Assembly (NCBI GenBank): GCA_905160935.1
Contig: CAJHZI010000447.1
Location: 1,192,001-1,256,000 of the forward strand
DNA: 64,000 nucleotides
Direction: 5' to 3'
Origin: Enchytraeus crypticus
Taxonomy: Eukaryota > Annelida > Clitellata > Enchytraeida > Enchytraeidae
The notes beneath the pieces are model-generated. The model was not told where the DNA came from. It was given only the letters and a program-made list of their open reading frames with translations, and did not search any database. Every line of letters begins with the position of its first letter. Positions within the stretch are counted from its first letter, which is position 1. Shown piece after piece: positions 25,901 to 32,780 of this stretch. The position numbers and the translations under genes were made by a program.

Positions 25901-28900
25901 TATTAGACTGATATTGTTGAGAGATGTGTAGTAACTGTATGTATAAGCTATGTTTGATAAGTACTAGAATGTAGCCATATACAAAAATGCACACATCTAG
26001 AAAAATGGTCAATTTTAGCCGAACCTGAATTTGAACTCTAGCCTCTCCATTCTAAGGCGACGTTCTACTTATACTGTAGTATACGATTCTCAATAAATCA
26101 ATATCTAAAAATGTCTTATGTGTGAAAAAGTTATTTTCAAAATAGGCCTAAAACTTGCCAAGATAGGCCTACATGAAATTGAATAGAATCGGTCATAGGC
26201 TATTAACAAGGAACAAAAACTCTTTATTTAGCGTTAGTATTGTGAACTGAAAAATATAACGTTCCAAAAAACGAAAATAGATCTATATAGGAGGCCTAAT
26301 CTCTAGAAAGTTATAGTCGACAAATGTGCGAGCTGTATTTAGCGTTATGACGCTTCTATAAAATTTCAATTCATACTGGGCACAAGAGTTTAAGTTGATA
26401 GTGAACAGATGACCGAGCCACTGAGGAATTAGCGTAGCCACTGAGGAATTTTAAATATGACGTAATGACGTCCAGAGTTACTTCAGAGATACAGAGAGAC
26501 AGACAGAACTGGCTCATATTATATATAATGCTAGATATAATGTTGGCTGCAGGACACACAGTGGAATGCAAGGAAAGCTATCTGACCATGCGTAAGGTTC
26601 CAGGCGAGAAGTATAACTATTCTGATCACGAGGGTTTGGCTACTGTGATCCATATCAAACGTAACATAACGGGTAAGCAAATATATATCTGTTTTATTTC
26701 TGCATGTTTTAAATTAAATGTACTTTGCTAGGGGGTAACGGATTTGATTTTTCAAATCCGACAGAACTGGAACCGGATTTCAAACACAAATCCAGCCGGA
26801 ATCTGATTCGGATATGAACTAGTTATAATTGTAATATTAAAAAACTATGTAAAACCAATGTTAACGTCAGTTTCATCTCTCATCGTCGATGTCAGTGACA
26901 TGCGAGCCCAGGATTTATACCCTGCACATATTGATCTGCGGCTGGAAGTCATCTTCATCATTAAGTTATTATCTGGGTTATCAGCGTTTTCTCAATCAAT
27001 CATTGAACCAGTCATTAAGATATAAGCGTATGTTCAATCAAAACATCATGTAGTCAGTCATTAACAGGCTCAATAAAATCATCATCGTGGAATAATTAGC
27101 TGAGTTATCAATATATAGTCAGTATATTCATCATCAATAATCATTAACTACGTTATCAATTTATGTTCAATCAGTCATCATTATTAATTAATTTATTTAA
27201 TTAATATATTAGTATATACTCCATTTTGTCATCGTCACGAAGTCATTAACTGCCTCAATCAAATAATCATTAAACGATCAACTAAGTTATCAATATATAC
27301 TCTAGCAAAGCATCGCCATTATCAACTAGGTTATTAGTGTATGCTTAATAATTTAATCATCATGAAGTTTTACATTCTTCCTCTTTGAGGTAAATTTTCA
27401 GCAAGTTTTGATATATCAATTTATTACTTTTATATTAAAAATGTGTTTTTTCCAAATGCCTTTTGTTAGTAGTTCATTACTCTTTCCGAAGCCTGTTTTC
27501 ATAGCATCGCACAGGCGAGAGACAAGCCGTTCAAGGAAGGAATGATTTCGAACTATTCCGCGTGCGCACAAGAATTGTAATAAGAATTTTTATATAGTAT
27601 TACGGTTTCCTAGTACCATACGTTGACATCATGTAGTCAACCGTGTTCAAACGGGGTTGTTTAGGGGTGTAGAGCTAGGCTTTAGGTCATGAGGTTCGGG
27701 GTTCGATTCAGGCTCGAGTCCCTTGTATTTTTTAAAGTTTTATTGAATTTTATTAGTTCCTTAAGAATATGGTGAGTTAGGATTAGGGCGAAGGGTTGGG
27801 GTTAGGGTTAGGGATAGTTAAAGGAATTAAAAATTGTAACTTTTCCACGCAACATGTGCAACGTTGACCCTGTCAAACCGGTCATGGTGCATGAACAATA
27901 GTTGGAATTAGGAAATGATTCCTTCCTTGAACCGCTTGTGGCGAAAGAGGCTTTCGGAAAGAGAAAAGAACTAGTAGCAAAGGACTTTGGGAAAACACAA
28001 AGATAAAGATTGTGAATTCATTGGTTTGGGCGACACTTCTGTATGGATGTGAAACATGGACATTAAAGTAAGAAGATATCAAGAAACTAGAGGCATTGGA
28101 AATGTGGTTATGGAGGAGGATGGAAAAGATTAGTTGGACTGATAAAATTACAAATGAAGAAGTTCTTGAAGGATTCGGTACAGATAGACAGTTATTAAAT
28201 ATAAGAAATAGAAAGAAAAACTGGATAGGACATAGTATAAGGGTGGGGGGGTTTGCTAAAGGATGTAATAGAAATAAAGAGTTAGAGTTAGAAGAAGACC
28301 GAGAGCAAGGGAAAAGAGTTAGAGGAAGACCGAGACATGGGATGCTGGATGATCTGATAACAAATTCATATAGAGATGAAAAGGTAGGCTGAGGGTAGGC
28401 TGAGGATAGAACTGGTTGGAAGAGTTATATGCCATGGACCTGCCGTTGGCAGTGCACTAGAATACGATATTAAAAATGATTTCCAAATCCAGTACAAAAT
28501 CCGGCCGGATTTGGCAAATGTTTCCCCAACCGGATTTCCAAAATGTGCCGGAATCACGTCAAACCGGAATCGGAATCTGGTACACCCCTATACTTTACTG
28601 ATTGATATGTGATGGAAGCGATCTAGTCTCAAAGCAGAGTCAAATTTTTTATTTTATGCTGACGTTACTTTTAGTAAAAGCTCATATTGACTAGTATCAT
28701 CAAAGTTAATATTGGAGCGAAAATGTTTAATCTTGAGGGATTCTGCGTATGACGAGGTGGGCCCCCATGCATTCCTCAGCGTCGACTAACGTTTGCTGGG
28801 CAGATGCGTCATTCCCTGAGAAAACAATCCTGTTTACCCTGTTTACTCTTTAAACTATAGGCCCTAAACTGCTAAAATTTTATGTTGGTGTCTCTTCTCC

Positions 28901-29432
28901 TTCATAATGTTTTTAATCTCAAAAATGTGCATATTCGCTCTATTTCTTAAGTAATTCGGTAATGTCTATTCTAGTTACGATTCCATTCCTGCTATTTTTA
29001 TGTGGATTTAACGTCAGGGCCAGAAGCTTCAAGCTAGGGCTTTTCTTTAAGACGTCATTCTAGTACTTGCGTAATTAATTTATATTTATATTTTTTGCAG
29101 CAATGGGAAAGCAGCGTGATCTTGCAGAGATCGAAAAGACGCTTACAGAAGTGTTACCCATACTCGATAACGGTATATTCAAGGTGAAATCTGCTAGGAT
29201 TTTTGATGCTACTGTAGCTATGTTGATTTTATTCTCCATGATATTTTTAATCAATTCGGAAATAATCTGCTGTATGCCAAGACCTGGACGGTTTGTGTGT
29301 GAGGGATTTCTAGTGTGTTTTTGTGCATTTTATACCATGAAAGCTTTGCTATGGGCAGATCGAGAACTGAATGGACTTCTGTCTGTGAAGAAGAGCATTC
29401 ATATTACATTGCGATCACTTTATGTTGATTAA
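3182..29432 (+). CDS. SMPD2: Neutral sphingomyelinase 1 (SMPD2-like), complete gene, 9 coding exons
   Basis: Joining 3182-3228, 7788-7890, 12774-12850, 14876-15059, 17954-18154, 21138-21258, 21930-22016, 26553-26672 and 29101-29432 gives 1272 nt in one frame, 423 residues plus stop, the usual length of animal nSMase1. The family is a Mg2+-dependent phosphodiesterase of the DNase I/exonuclease III fold that splits sphingomyelin into ceramide and phosphocholine, mainly at ER and nuclear membranes. Seen: LTFNCW with Asn14, LLQEVW with Glu50, AGDFN with Asp178 and Asn180, and YSDHE with Asp298/His299, the expected metal and catalytic residues. Two hydrophobic segments near residues 352-371 and 379-399 fit the C-terminal membrane anchor. 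Every intron is GT..AG and phases match at each junction. Introns (0.67-4.9 kb) are full of LINE, SINE and hAT copies. The weakest call is exon 7. Identity rests on recalled family motifs, not a search. Confidence 0.93.
3322..3487 (-). mobile_element. SINE-5S copy, head truncated
   Basis: Minus-strand copy keeping the central domain (catggttattagtaatcg, gcagctggcgcggatttaag) and only the end of the 5S-like head (gtcaacacttggtcttcc). It lies 94 bp past the end of SMPD2 coding exon 1. Confidence 0.8.
3500..3763 (+). mobile_element. SINE-t1 (tRNA-like), diverged copy
   Basis: Matches the SINE-t1 body: gcgtaagataacgtcatgac, a degraded box B (gggttcgatgcccagcc), gacattaatagaactggtta, and the end gatcatttcactataatgcg. 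Contains a short internal duplication of agatgcccagcc. Confidence 0.75.
3764..4344. other. No recognised feature (intron 1)
   Basis: AT-rich intron sequence with a TGTATGTG-rich patch at about 4056-4085. Nothing coding recognised. Confidence 0.5.
4345..4915. mobile_element. hAT-W relic, copy 2
   Basis: Shares with copy 1 the cactactgcgctcg segment, the C-tract, the ctcagcggatctgga segment and the right end ggcccccctggatcc. The left terminus is missing and target duplications were not found. Confidence 0.65.
4910..5205 (-). pseudogene. OTU-like domain fragment
   Basis: On the minus strand an open stretch reads FGHWLIRNMPSCLEIP, then KDFMMQVNEYLNHG, GDIYISALYNALQVQLEIVD and DHGAYITV. The spacing and the ISALYNALQV..I-V-D block resemble OTU-type cysteine-protease domains that occur in large invertebrate families, some TE-linked. 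An in-frame stop lies upstream and the 3' side is cut by a hAT relic. No catalytic Cys or final His block is present. Family call tentative. Confidence 0.4.
5222..6562 (+). mobile_element. LINE-A (CR1-like) 3' half, split by a SINE
   Basis: Opens HFYADDTQLYISFSSHDSN, then FCANRLAANPSKTEYLLIG, NLGVIFDENLDFKSHI and FFQIRQFRQI. It resumes after the SINE at 5827 with RPSLTINSAIIVANSIVQSS and ends in the tail gacgtccctgacaacatc plus a TTATTA run. Several frame breaks. Same family as 488-1407. Confidence 0.88.
5564..5826 (-). mobile_element. SINE-5S inserted in LINE-A
   Basis: Flanked by caaata at 5558-5563 and 5827-5832, and the LINE-A reading resumes exactly after it, so this is a clear insertion. 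On the minus strand: a 5S-like head (gaagttaagctgcatcgacc, then ggttagtactttgtgggtga), a central domain, and a 3' tail (aacaagcatctctgcttcctg...gttacgttatgt) shared with LINE-D. Confidence 0.92.
6563..7245. other. No recognised feature (intron 1)
   Basis: AT-rich intron sequence with no repeat family shared elsewhere in the window and no convincing open frame. Confidence 0.45.
7246..7393 (-). mobile_element. SINE-t2 (tRNA-like)
   Basis: Minus-strand copy with box A (ggcgaagttggtaagatact), box B region (ggttcaaatcctgggctcgc) and the 3' part gtcactgacatcgctttcga, gtttaaccttagctttacc. Also found at 17385, 24250, 26853, 30019 and 30419. Confidence 0.82.
7550..7672. mobile_element. hAT-P subterminal fragment
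   Basis: Repeated ccggatttg / ccggaatccgg words like those at the ends of the element at 26729-28590. Too short to place its ends. It lies about 115 bp before SMPD2 exon 2. Confidence 0.5.
7788..7890 (+). CDS. SMPD2: SMPD2 coding exon 2
   Basis: Follows acceptor AATGTAG and completes the split Trp codon. It codes GIFLPMACKLKNQRMKAIAE and then EELLLGEYDIVLLQE, matching the conserved N-terminal half of nSMase1. It ends with the catalytic Glu50 before donor GTATTT. Phase 2 in, phase 0 out. Confidence 0.95.
8000..8375 (+). mobile_element. LINE 3' end (CR1-like C-terminus plus ATT tail)
   Basis: One forward frame reads NQIWNSLPSNLPKSSFES then LFHWQLKTYLF, the typical C-terminus of CR1-like ORF2, followed by a UTR and a TTATTATTATT tail at 8356-8371. 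About 90% alike to 47700-48145 by eye. Confidence 0.75.
8430..9440 (-). mobile_element. LINE-A-like RT fragment
   Basis: Minus-strand frames from about 9330 read ADDTQLYNSDFLSPDSSD, NRLVVNPSKTEYLLIGTTQQ and SNLNVISDSNLNFKTHIS, down to HRQTLLHVFCSENMELSA near 8600. This covers the RT catalytic loop to C-terminus, broken by stops. A truncated tail of the cggacgttaaa type follows at 9424-9440. Confidence 0.8.
9720..9903. repeat. Long target-site-like direct repeat, left copy, with (TA)n
   Basis: gcaagcattctctgggcttt through aaatatacattta, about 110 bp, then an imperfect (TA)n tract. Repeated at 10625-10803 with about two mismatches and also followed by (TA)n. Confidence 0.85.
9925..10624 (-). 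mobile_element. LINE-F 3' fragment (CDCG zinc-knuckle C-terminus)
   Basis: Minus-strand frame 10069-10626 with a single in-frame TAG at 10369. It reads MPWLPVLCNILPPHIRRKEI, SHHLVQ-type linker, LNRFRTGHGRCRESEFRWG and PLCDCGQSQNMKHIVEECPL. This C-terminal block with C-x-C..H..C is widespread in non-LTR elements of invertebrates. It lies exactly between two copies of a 110-bp direct repeat, as a 5'-truncated insertion would. Confidence 0.8.
10625..10803. repeat. Long target-site-like direct repeat, right copy, with (TA)n
   Basis: Second copy of the repeat at 9720, followed by about 70 bp of perfect (TA)n. Confidence 0.85.
10804..11800. other. No recognised feature (intron 2)
   Basis: AT-rich intron sequence. 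Short open frames here look random. Confidence 0.45.
11815..12165 (-). mobile_element. LINE RT C-terminal fragment
   Basis: Minus-strand frame reads DNVRGLGVVVDSKLKFSLHV, then MRILSATDMHYKDRLKYFNL and SLELRRLHLI. This is the 'DLGV..DS.L.F..H' to 'L..RR' layout of CR1/Jockey-type ORF2. Clade not resolved. Confidence 0.65.
12774..12850 (+). CDS. SMPD2: SMPD2 coding exon 3
   Basis: Acceptor TATTGCAG, then VWLQDDYKMLRNKLIQVMPY SHYFH, continuing the QEVW motif from exon 2. Donor GTCTGT. It ends in phase 2, completing a Ser codon with exon 4. Confidence 0.95.
12970..13033. repeat. (TA)n microsatellite
   Basis: About 64 bp of TA repeat with one interruption (taga). It follows SMPD2 exon 3 by 120 bp. 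Confidence 0.95.
13096..13270 (+). mobile_element. LINE-C-like RT fragment
   Basis: Forward frame: NPISGVECIKFLGVLIDKQL, AFKQHIEPVIKNIRRDNG, LLYRRRDVIRLS. The YRRRDVI motif matches the YNRRDFI motif of LINE-C at 34195. Confidence 0.65.
13385..13800 (-). mobile_element. LINE-A-like fragment
   Basis: Same sequence as 8440-8720 at the DNA level (acagtgcaagtccaagatcc / acagtacaagtccaagagcc; cagagagttccatg / cagacagttccatg), minus strand, more diverged. Confidence 0.7.
13801..14392. other. No recognised feature (intron 3)
   Basis: AT-rich intron, nothing shared or coding recognised. Confidence 0.45.
14393..14447. repeat. Palindrome of two LINE tails, tail to tail
   Basis: Arms of 22 bp with perfect complementarity around a single central base at 14420, and about 27 bp if one mismatch is allowed. 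The right arm runs into ggtttaacgtccgcttcttc, the LINE-A-type tail in reverse. The left arm looks like the same tail in the other direction. Confidence 0.8.
14524..14870. repeat. Direct duplication spanning the intron 3 / exon 4 junction
   Basis: 14527-14665 (gataaaacatgtgctgaaaa onward) repeats at 14768-14890. The first copy continues as attgtaaaaagaactatgg where the second has cttgtagcggaaactatgg, the functional acceptor and start of exon 4. Confidence 0.7.
14876..15059 (+). CDS. SMPD2: SMPD2 coding exon 4
   Basis: Acceptor TTCTTGTAG. Codes a glycine-rich GNYGSGVCIFSKYLI stretch, then YTLNGYPHR and GDWFGRKVVGLAKL, ending NVYATH before donor GTAAGT. All are recognisable nSMase1 blocks. The splice junction upstream seems to be duplicated in degraded form about 240 bp earlier. 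Confidence 0.96.
15199..15568 (+). mobile_element. SINE-E2 repeat
   Basis: Starts near ccccgtgttgtgctccggtg, contains gtacgtaagaggcgactaag, ctgaggaaggcaacgggaaa and gtatgaatatgtacattgaa, and ends cctgccacttggctgtgcac. Also at 37044-37407 and 42925-43190 in reverse. Its end resembles the cctgcc..gcagtgcac end of SINE-E1 and LINE-E. Confidence 0.75.
15570..16990. other. No recognised feature (intron 4)
   Basis: AT-rich intron. Short minus-strand frames at 15817-16231 have no recognisable protein content. Confidence 0.45.
16998..17085 (+). mobile_element. Orphan LINE-A-type 3' tail
   Basis: gacgtccctgacatcatccc, then ggatgaggaaacggacgtta, then (TTA)n to 17084, with no LINE body in front. Compare 21434-21513. 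Confidence 0.8.
17385..17520 (-). mobile_element. SINE-t2
   Basis: Minus-strand copy: cgatgtcagtgacgggcgag, cccaggatttgaaattctgc, cgtcactggctccagc. Confidence 0.78.
17872..17948. repeat. (TTGA)n-rich microsatellite
   Basis: Degenerate ttgattgattgataaattga repeats ending six bases before SMPD2 exon 5, where they take the place of the usual polypyrimidine tract. Confidence 0.85.
17954..18154 (+). CDS. SMPD2: SMPD2 coding exon 5
   Basis: Starts LHAQYNSLDDYEAHR after acceptor GATATAG, phase 0, 67 codons. Contains DLVIVAGDFNHCPDQLGY, the GDxN metal-binding and catalytic motif (Asp178, Asn180). Donor GTGTGA is non-consensus after position +2. Confidence 0.96.
18155..20360. other. No recognised gene (intron 5)
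   Basis: AT-rich intron. A short tandem duplication (ttcaccacaaagtgattcta / tttcactacaaagcgattct) lies at 18886-18995. A patch of cgataacgacaac-type words lies at 19300-19470, and aatgg-agatgacactg repeats at 19480-19580, which may be DNA-transposon remains. Confidence 0.4.
20365..20811 (-). mobile_element. LINE RT C-terminal fragment
   Basis: Minus-strand frame reads DAVKDLGNVALKSSPTFTSH, IDSVIRKVKRIIF, then broken frames rich in stops. The DLG..(D)S.LTFTSHI layout marks an RT C-terminal segment. Confidence 0.6.
21138..21258 (+). CDS. SMPD2: SMPD2 coding exon 6
   Basis: Acceptor TTTATAG, frame beginning AKKVGYHEKTFNRSDNSF and ending CGQTLDYIMFRQHS, where family members read RIDYVLY. 40 codons plus one base. 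Donor GTATTC. Confidence 0.92.
21434..21513 (+). mobile_element. Orphan LINE-A-type 3' tail
   Basis: gttggggacgtccctgacat, catccctggatgaggaaacg, then (TTA)n. No LINE body upstream. It lies 175 bp after SMPD2 exon 6. Confidence 0.8.
21574..21803 (+). mobile_element. SINE-t1 (tRNA-like)
   Basis: Well preserved: box A region taatagcgtaggggtaacg, box B gtgggttcgaatcccagcc, body ggactggttatacggaaatt, and end gatcatttcactataatgcg. A pol III-type internal promoter is inferred from the boxes. Confidence 0.88.
21930..22016 (+). CDS. SMPD2: SMPD2 coding exon 7
   Basis: Acceptor GTCCAAG has a weak polypyrimidine tract. The 87 nt read NIEHLKGCEFQICSTVCW and then KERFDILERE and keep the phase exactly between exons 6 and 8. 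Donor GTAAGC is good. This part of nSMase1 is variable, so sequence support is weaker than for the other exons. The nearer upstream AG would give a stop codon. Confidence 0.75.
22200..24690 (-). mobile_element. LINE-B (CR1-like), internally deleted
   Basis: Read on the minus strand from 24690: IRTLFNSDHIIALHDLAETR and FNCFAFSETWLSSMTNPSEL (endonuclease start), a SINE-t2 insertion near 24250-24485, then GGVAFLLRKPFT, VVAVYRPPYSSPYAKPLTTS and FVITGDFNIHLDNPLDRE (endonuclease), and KKSNHLYNSGLRKLKAACCR (linker). A (GA)n expansion lies at 22905-22942. The RT catalytic core is missing, and the C-terminal NPSKTEFLLLGTPQQ and FGVILDKQL follow at 22600-22450. Confidence 0.88.
24250..24362 (-). mobile_element. 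SINE-t2 inside LINE-B
   Basis: ccactcgaaagcgacgtcag, tgacgggcgagcccaggatt, cgaaccccgcacacaccgat. It interrupts the LINE-B endonuclease. The following 120 bp up to 24485 are of unknown origin. Confidence 0.75.
24695..26550. other. No recognised gene (intron 7); CpG-richer patch at 25510-25760
   Basis: Mostly AT-rich. 25510-25760 is richer in CG dinucleotides (gatgtcgtcgccgaaagtcg) and has ccagccaataggagagcgcg, which looks like a CCAAT element. Purpose unknown. Confidence 0.35.
26553..26672 (+). CDS. SMPD2: SMPD2 coding exon 8
   Basis: Acceptor GGCTGCAG. Codes HTVECKESYLTMRKVPGEKY, then NYSDHEGLATVIHIKRNIT with the catalytic Asp298-His299 pair. Donor GTAAGC, phase 1. Confidence 0.95.
26853..26945 (-). 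mobile_element. SINE-t2 partial
   Basis: ccaatgttaacgtcagtttc, gatgtcagtgacatgcgagc, ccaggatttataccctgcac, matching the 3' two thirds of SINE-t2. Confidence 0.68.
27900..28445 (+). mobile_element. LINE-E RT C-terminal fragment
   Basis: Forward frame: IKIVNSLVWATLLYGCETWT, then LEALEMWLWRRMEKISWTDK, ITNEEVLEGFGTDRQLLN, RKKNWIGHSIR, RGRPRHGMLDDLI, and MPWTCRW near the end. This is the standard C-terminal layout of a large endonuclease-RT LINE group in animals. The 3' end gccatggacctgccgttggc matches SINE-E1. Confidence 0.88.
28737..28850 (-). mobile_element. SINE-E1, 5' part
   Basis: gggattctgcgtatgacgag, gtgggcccccatgcattcct, ccctgagaaaacaatcctgt: the head of SINE-E1 in reverse, adjoining hAT-P. 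Confidence 0.72.
29101..29432 (+). CDS. SMPD2: SMPD2 coding exon 9 (membrane anchor and stop)
   Basis: Follows a strong polypyrimidine acceptor ending TTTTTTGCAG. After a charged helix (MGKQRDLAEIEKTLTEV) come two hydrophobic stretches, around VAMLILFSMIFLI and FVCEGFLVCFCAFYTM, as in the two-helix C-terminus of nSMase1. Stop TAA at 29430-29432. Confidence 0.93.
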
Positions 29433-29705
29433 ATCAGGTGTTTTCAATCCTGATTAACTCTTAACCCTAAAGTATATACACGTAGACCTACATTTCGGAG
29501 TTATTTCCCTTAACCTACCATAGTGCTTAAAAATGGTGACTACTACTGAAATTTATCTGTTGGTATTGTTAATGTTTTGTGTTTCTTAATGTAGGCCCTC
29601 TACATTTTAGTTTCTCTTGAGGGCGACTATTTTAGTGTCGTCAATTTATGGTTTAGACGTTAGACTATTAAGTGAGTATTCGTAGTACTTACTGGTATTA
29701 GTCGT

Positions 29706-29711
29706 AATAAA
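29706..29711 (+). terminator. Candidate polyadenylation signal of SMPD2
   Basis: First AATAAA after the SMPD2 stop, about 275 bp downstream. A second AATAAA lies near 30819. Which is used cannot be seen here. Confidence 0.45.
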
Positions 29712-30018
29712 ATCTCTTGACATTATTTCATAGCGATTAGGCTAGATTATTTATTCGTATTCAGATTAGGCCTATCTCTTGTCAACTTAAGTAGATTAGT
29801 TTAATATTTTGTGTTTATAATATGATGAGTTTAATTTAACATTGAGCATTGAGATATTGAGTATTAAGAGATAAGCATAGTTATTTTATCGTTAAAAATA
29901 ATTTGTAAGACTTTGAATCGTAATACAGAACTCATCTATGTCATCATCTATGTCATCTATGATGACTCACATATGTTAGATAAACTGGATGATCTAAATG
30001 ATTTACTATTCACTGGCT

Positions 30019-30147
30019 GCAGCCAGTGGCGAAGTCGGTAAGATACTCGACCGCGGATCAGTTAATGCGGGTTCAAATCCTGGGCTCGCCCGTCGCTGAC
30101 ATCGTTTTCGAGTGAGGAAACTGACGTTAACCTTAGCTTTACCAGCT
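30019..30147 (+). mobile_element. SINE-t2, well preserved
   Basis: gccagtggcgaagtcggtaa (box A), gcgggttcaaatcctgggct (box B), cccgtcgctgacatcgtttt, gaaactgacgttaaccttag. Confidence 0.85.
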
Positions 30148-30418
30148 TTTTTACTATTCGAACGTCCTAAATTTAATTAATCTTCGAACTGATATTCCTG
30201 CGTAAGGTTATTATGAAACCACTTATAAAGAGGAGAACTATTGACATAAAATTTAACAAACCTATTGGTCATTTGAAAAGGAAAGCTGTTGGCGGCAGAA
30301 AATTGCGAGAATGACTTGTTGTGCCCTGCTTATATTGCTTAAAAATTATAAAAAATTGTGGCACAGATTTAAATTGTCATAAATTGTCTTTTGCTCCCTC
30401 ACGTAATGTTTCTTATTT

Positions 30419-30532
30419 CAGTAAGATACTCGACCGCGGATCAGTAGATGCGGGTTCAAATCCTGGGCTCGCCCGTCACTGACATCGCTTTCGAGTGAGG
30501 AAACTGACGTTAACCTTAGCTTTAGCTTTTTT
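30419..30532 (+). mobile_element. SINE-t2, lacks first bases
   Basis: Begins at gtaagatactcgaccgcgg, otherwise nearly identical to 30019-30147 (at most a few differences), so the two are close in age or one copies the other. Lies 290 bp downstream of it. Confidence 0.83.
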
Positions 30533-30539
30533 ACCTTTA

Positions 30540-31500
30540 ATTAATTATTGCTAATTGCTTATTTGTAAATGACTCGTTCTTTCAAATTAATAACTACTTT
30601 ACATTAAAGTGGATGATTGATGTATGGTTACATTTGTTGTACTAGTTAGCAATTGTGTTGCAAATTAAAAATGCTTCACTCTATCACTCTCTCGTTAGGG
30701 TTTTAAGGTTAAACTACATATATTTATTGTATTTAATTTAACTATATTTTCATTGCAGAGGCTAATGAGACATGTAGTATTTTTATGTGTACTTTCTGTG
30801 TTTGCAATTTATTTCTACAATAAACCAAAATATATGATCGATGTAGGCTTTTATGGCAATACTGCTATTATATTTTCTGTCTAAAAAACCAGACTCCATA
30901 GAAAAATTATAATAATTTAAGAAATAATACAGTGATATATTTGAGTTTTGATTCCAAACTAGACAGACTAATTTTGTCAGAATGTCGTAAAAAGTAACGA
31001 TTTAGGCCTCAGGCGTTCTTTGCCCACGGCCCCTCGAAGACGTAGCTGATAACACAGGATTAATACCTAGTCTATAGCGCACTTGTCTCCTGCCATGTTG
31101 CTAGATGCATAATTTGATCCAGTTTTGTATTATTGGCTTTGAAGTATCTAAATCCGATTTTTACAAATATCTTTTTGGTTACACATGACAAACGCTCATG
31201 CTACAATTTCCTTGCATATTTTGTTGTTTGTTGTAGTTTATCGTTATTTCGTTCCTTTCATGATGAGGCCTACTTCTTTACTGTACTAGTAATCTTTTTT
31301 CTTCTTTTCTGTACCATCTAGTAGAAATCTGTGACCTCCCTCTCCATTGCATTGTACGTGGTACACAGCAGTGTGTGTAAAACATCGAACTAAGCAAAAA
31401 TTTTTGCTATAAAATTTAAAAAATTACAAATTTCCTATGCTTCACTAGTAACATATTGAGACAGGAAGACCCTTCTTTAAAATGTTAACAAAAGACTCTC
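30540..31500. other. No recognised feature
   Basis: AT-rich sequence downstream of SMPD2. Nothing coding or shared recognised. Confidence 0.45.
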
Positions 31501-31506
31501 ATTTGA

Positions 31507-32110
31507 GAGTAGAATGTCTTAATAGCGAAGCGTAACGTAATGAAATTAAATGACAGATCCTGAGGTGAATTAGACTCTCGTATGTGGGTTCAAATCCCAG
31601 CCGCGCTGATTTAAGAGTAAAATTTCAGACATTCACTGGACTGGTTATCCGGAAAATGATCTAAGTTGCTTAACGGTTTAAACACGTGATTTTAATGGTG
31701 ATAGATATCATCGGGTAAACAGGATAGTTCGGGTAAACAGGATAATTTTCTCAGGGAAGGACGCCCCCTGCCCGGTAAATGTCAGTCAAAGCTGAGGAAG
31801 GCATAGGGGGCCCACCTCGTCAAAAAGCATATCCCCAAGAAAATAATGGTATATCACGACAAAAATGAACGCCCCCAGTCCCGTGCACCCCTTAAATGGG
31901 GAGGGGGTGGTAAGAATCCCACGGCCAGTCGGCACCTTGGGTGCCCCACAGATATACCAAGAGGACATTCCATGCGCCCCAAAAGGGGACCCACTCATAT
32001 GTGGAAATGAAGAGGAAGGCGGAAGACAGAGAAGAGTGGAGGCGTTATGTACCATGGACCTGCCAGTAGGCAGTGCACTAAGAGAGAGAGACATCAACAT
32101 AGTTGATCGT
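31507..32110 (+). mobile_element. SINE-t1 split by SINE-E1
   Basis: 31507-31715 is the SINE-t1 body (gtgggttcaaatcccagccg, ggactggttatccggaaaat, gtgatagatatcatc). Its end catcaacatagttgatcg resumes at 32092, so SINE-E1 landed within it. Confidence 0.78.
31716..32091 (+). mobile_element. SINE-E1, full-length copy
   Basis: Begins with two gggtaaacaggata units. The body has cccacctcgtcaaaaagcat and ccccaagaaaataatggtat. The 3' third (cactcatatgtggaaatgaa to catggacctgccagtaggca then gtgcactaagagagagag) corresponds to the end of LINE-E including codons for its C-terminus. Confidence 0.82.
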
Positions 32111-32780
32111 TTAAAAATTTCCCAAGGTTTCCCAAGTTCAAAAACTTATTTCCCTATTTTCCCAAGAATTAAAAAAACGCATTTAATACGAAACTGTGAT
32201 ACGCATAGCGTCATGCGTGGTGATACGCAGGGAGGTTATACAAGAAAATTTCTTGAAAAAAATCAAAAATATTCTTGTATCTTGTATTTTATAATTTTTA
32301 CTGTATTTATCATTGTGTTCAATGCATTATTTCGAACCAAACGACTAGCTGTTGTAGCGTCGTCACGTGAACGGTGACTTCGTGACTTTTATGCAGGATT
32401 AAAGAGAAAGAGAACTCTTTTCTACTAAGGAAACCCTTTACCCTTCTTAGCAATGACTGTCATACATTTTCTTCATTTGAAGCAATTTCAGTCACTGGTA
32501 AATTTGGCATATGTACTCCGCATGTTGTTGCAGTGTATCGACCACCATCTTCCTCCACCTAGGCCTATGCCAAACCTTTTCTCTCTCTCTTTTTATCGGA
32601 GTTTTCTGCCCTACTCTCCTTCCTTACTACATCTAAATCAAACTTTGTGATTACATGTGACCTCAACATTCACTTTGATAATCCTCTTGATCCCTTAACT
32701 CAGCAGTTTAATACTTTGCTGTCCTCTTGTAACGCTGTTCAACATGTGAATGTTGCTACTCATATTGACCATCAATCTAT

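Larger units (their letters stand above)
26729..28590. mobile_element. hAT-P insertion in SMPD2 intron 8
   Basis: Left end tagggggtaacggatttg, right end (reverse complement) taggggtgtaccagattccg. Subterminal ccggattt / ccggaatc words on both sides. Flanked by tactttgc at 26721-26728 and tactttac at 28591-28598, 7 of 8 bases equal. It begins 56 bp after exon 8. Contains SINE-t2 and LINE-E fragments and no transposase. Confidence 0.72.

Noticed and set aside
27795..27825. Telomere-like ttagggttaggg
   Set aside because: Only two or three units in a patch of similar words inside hAT-P. No array.
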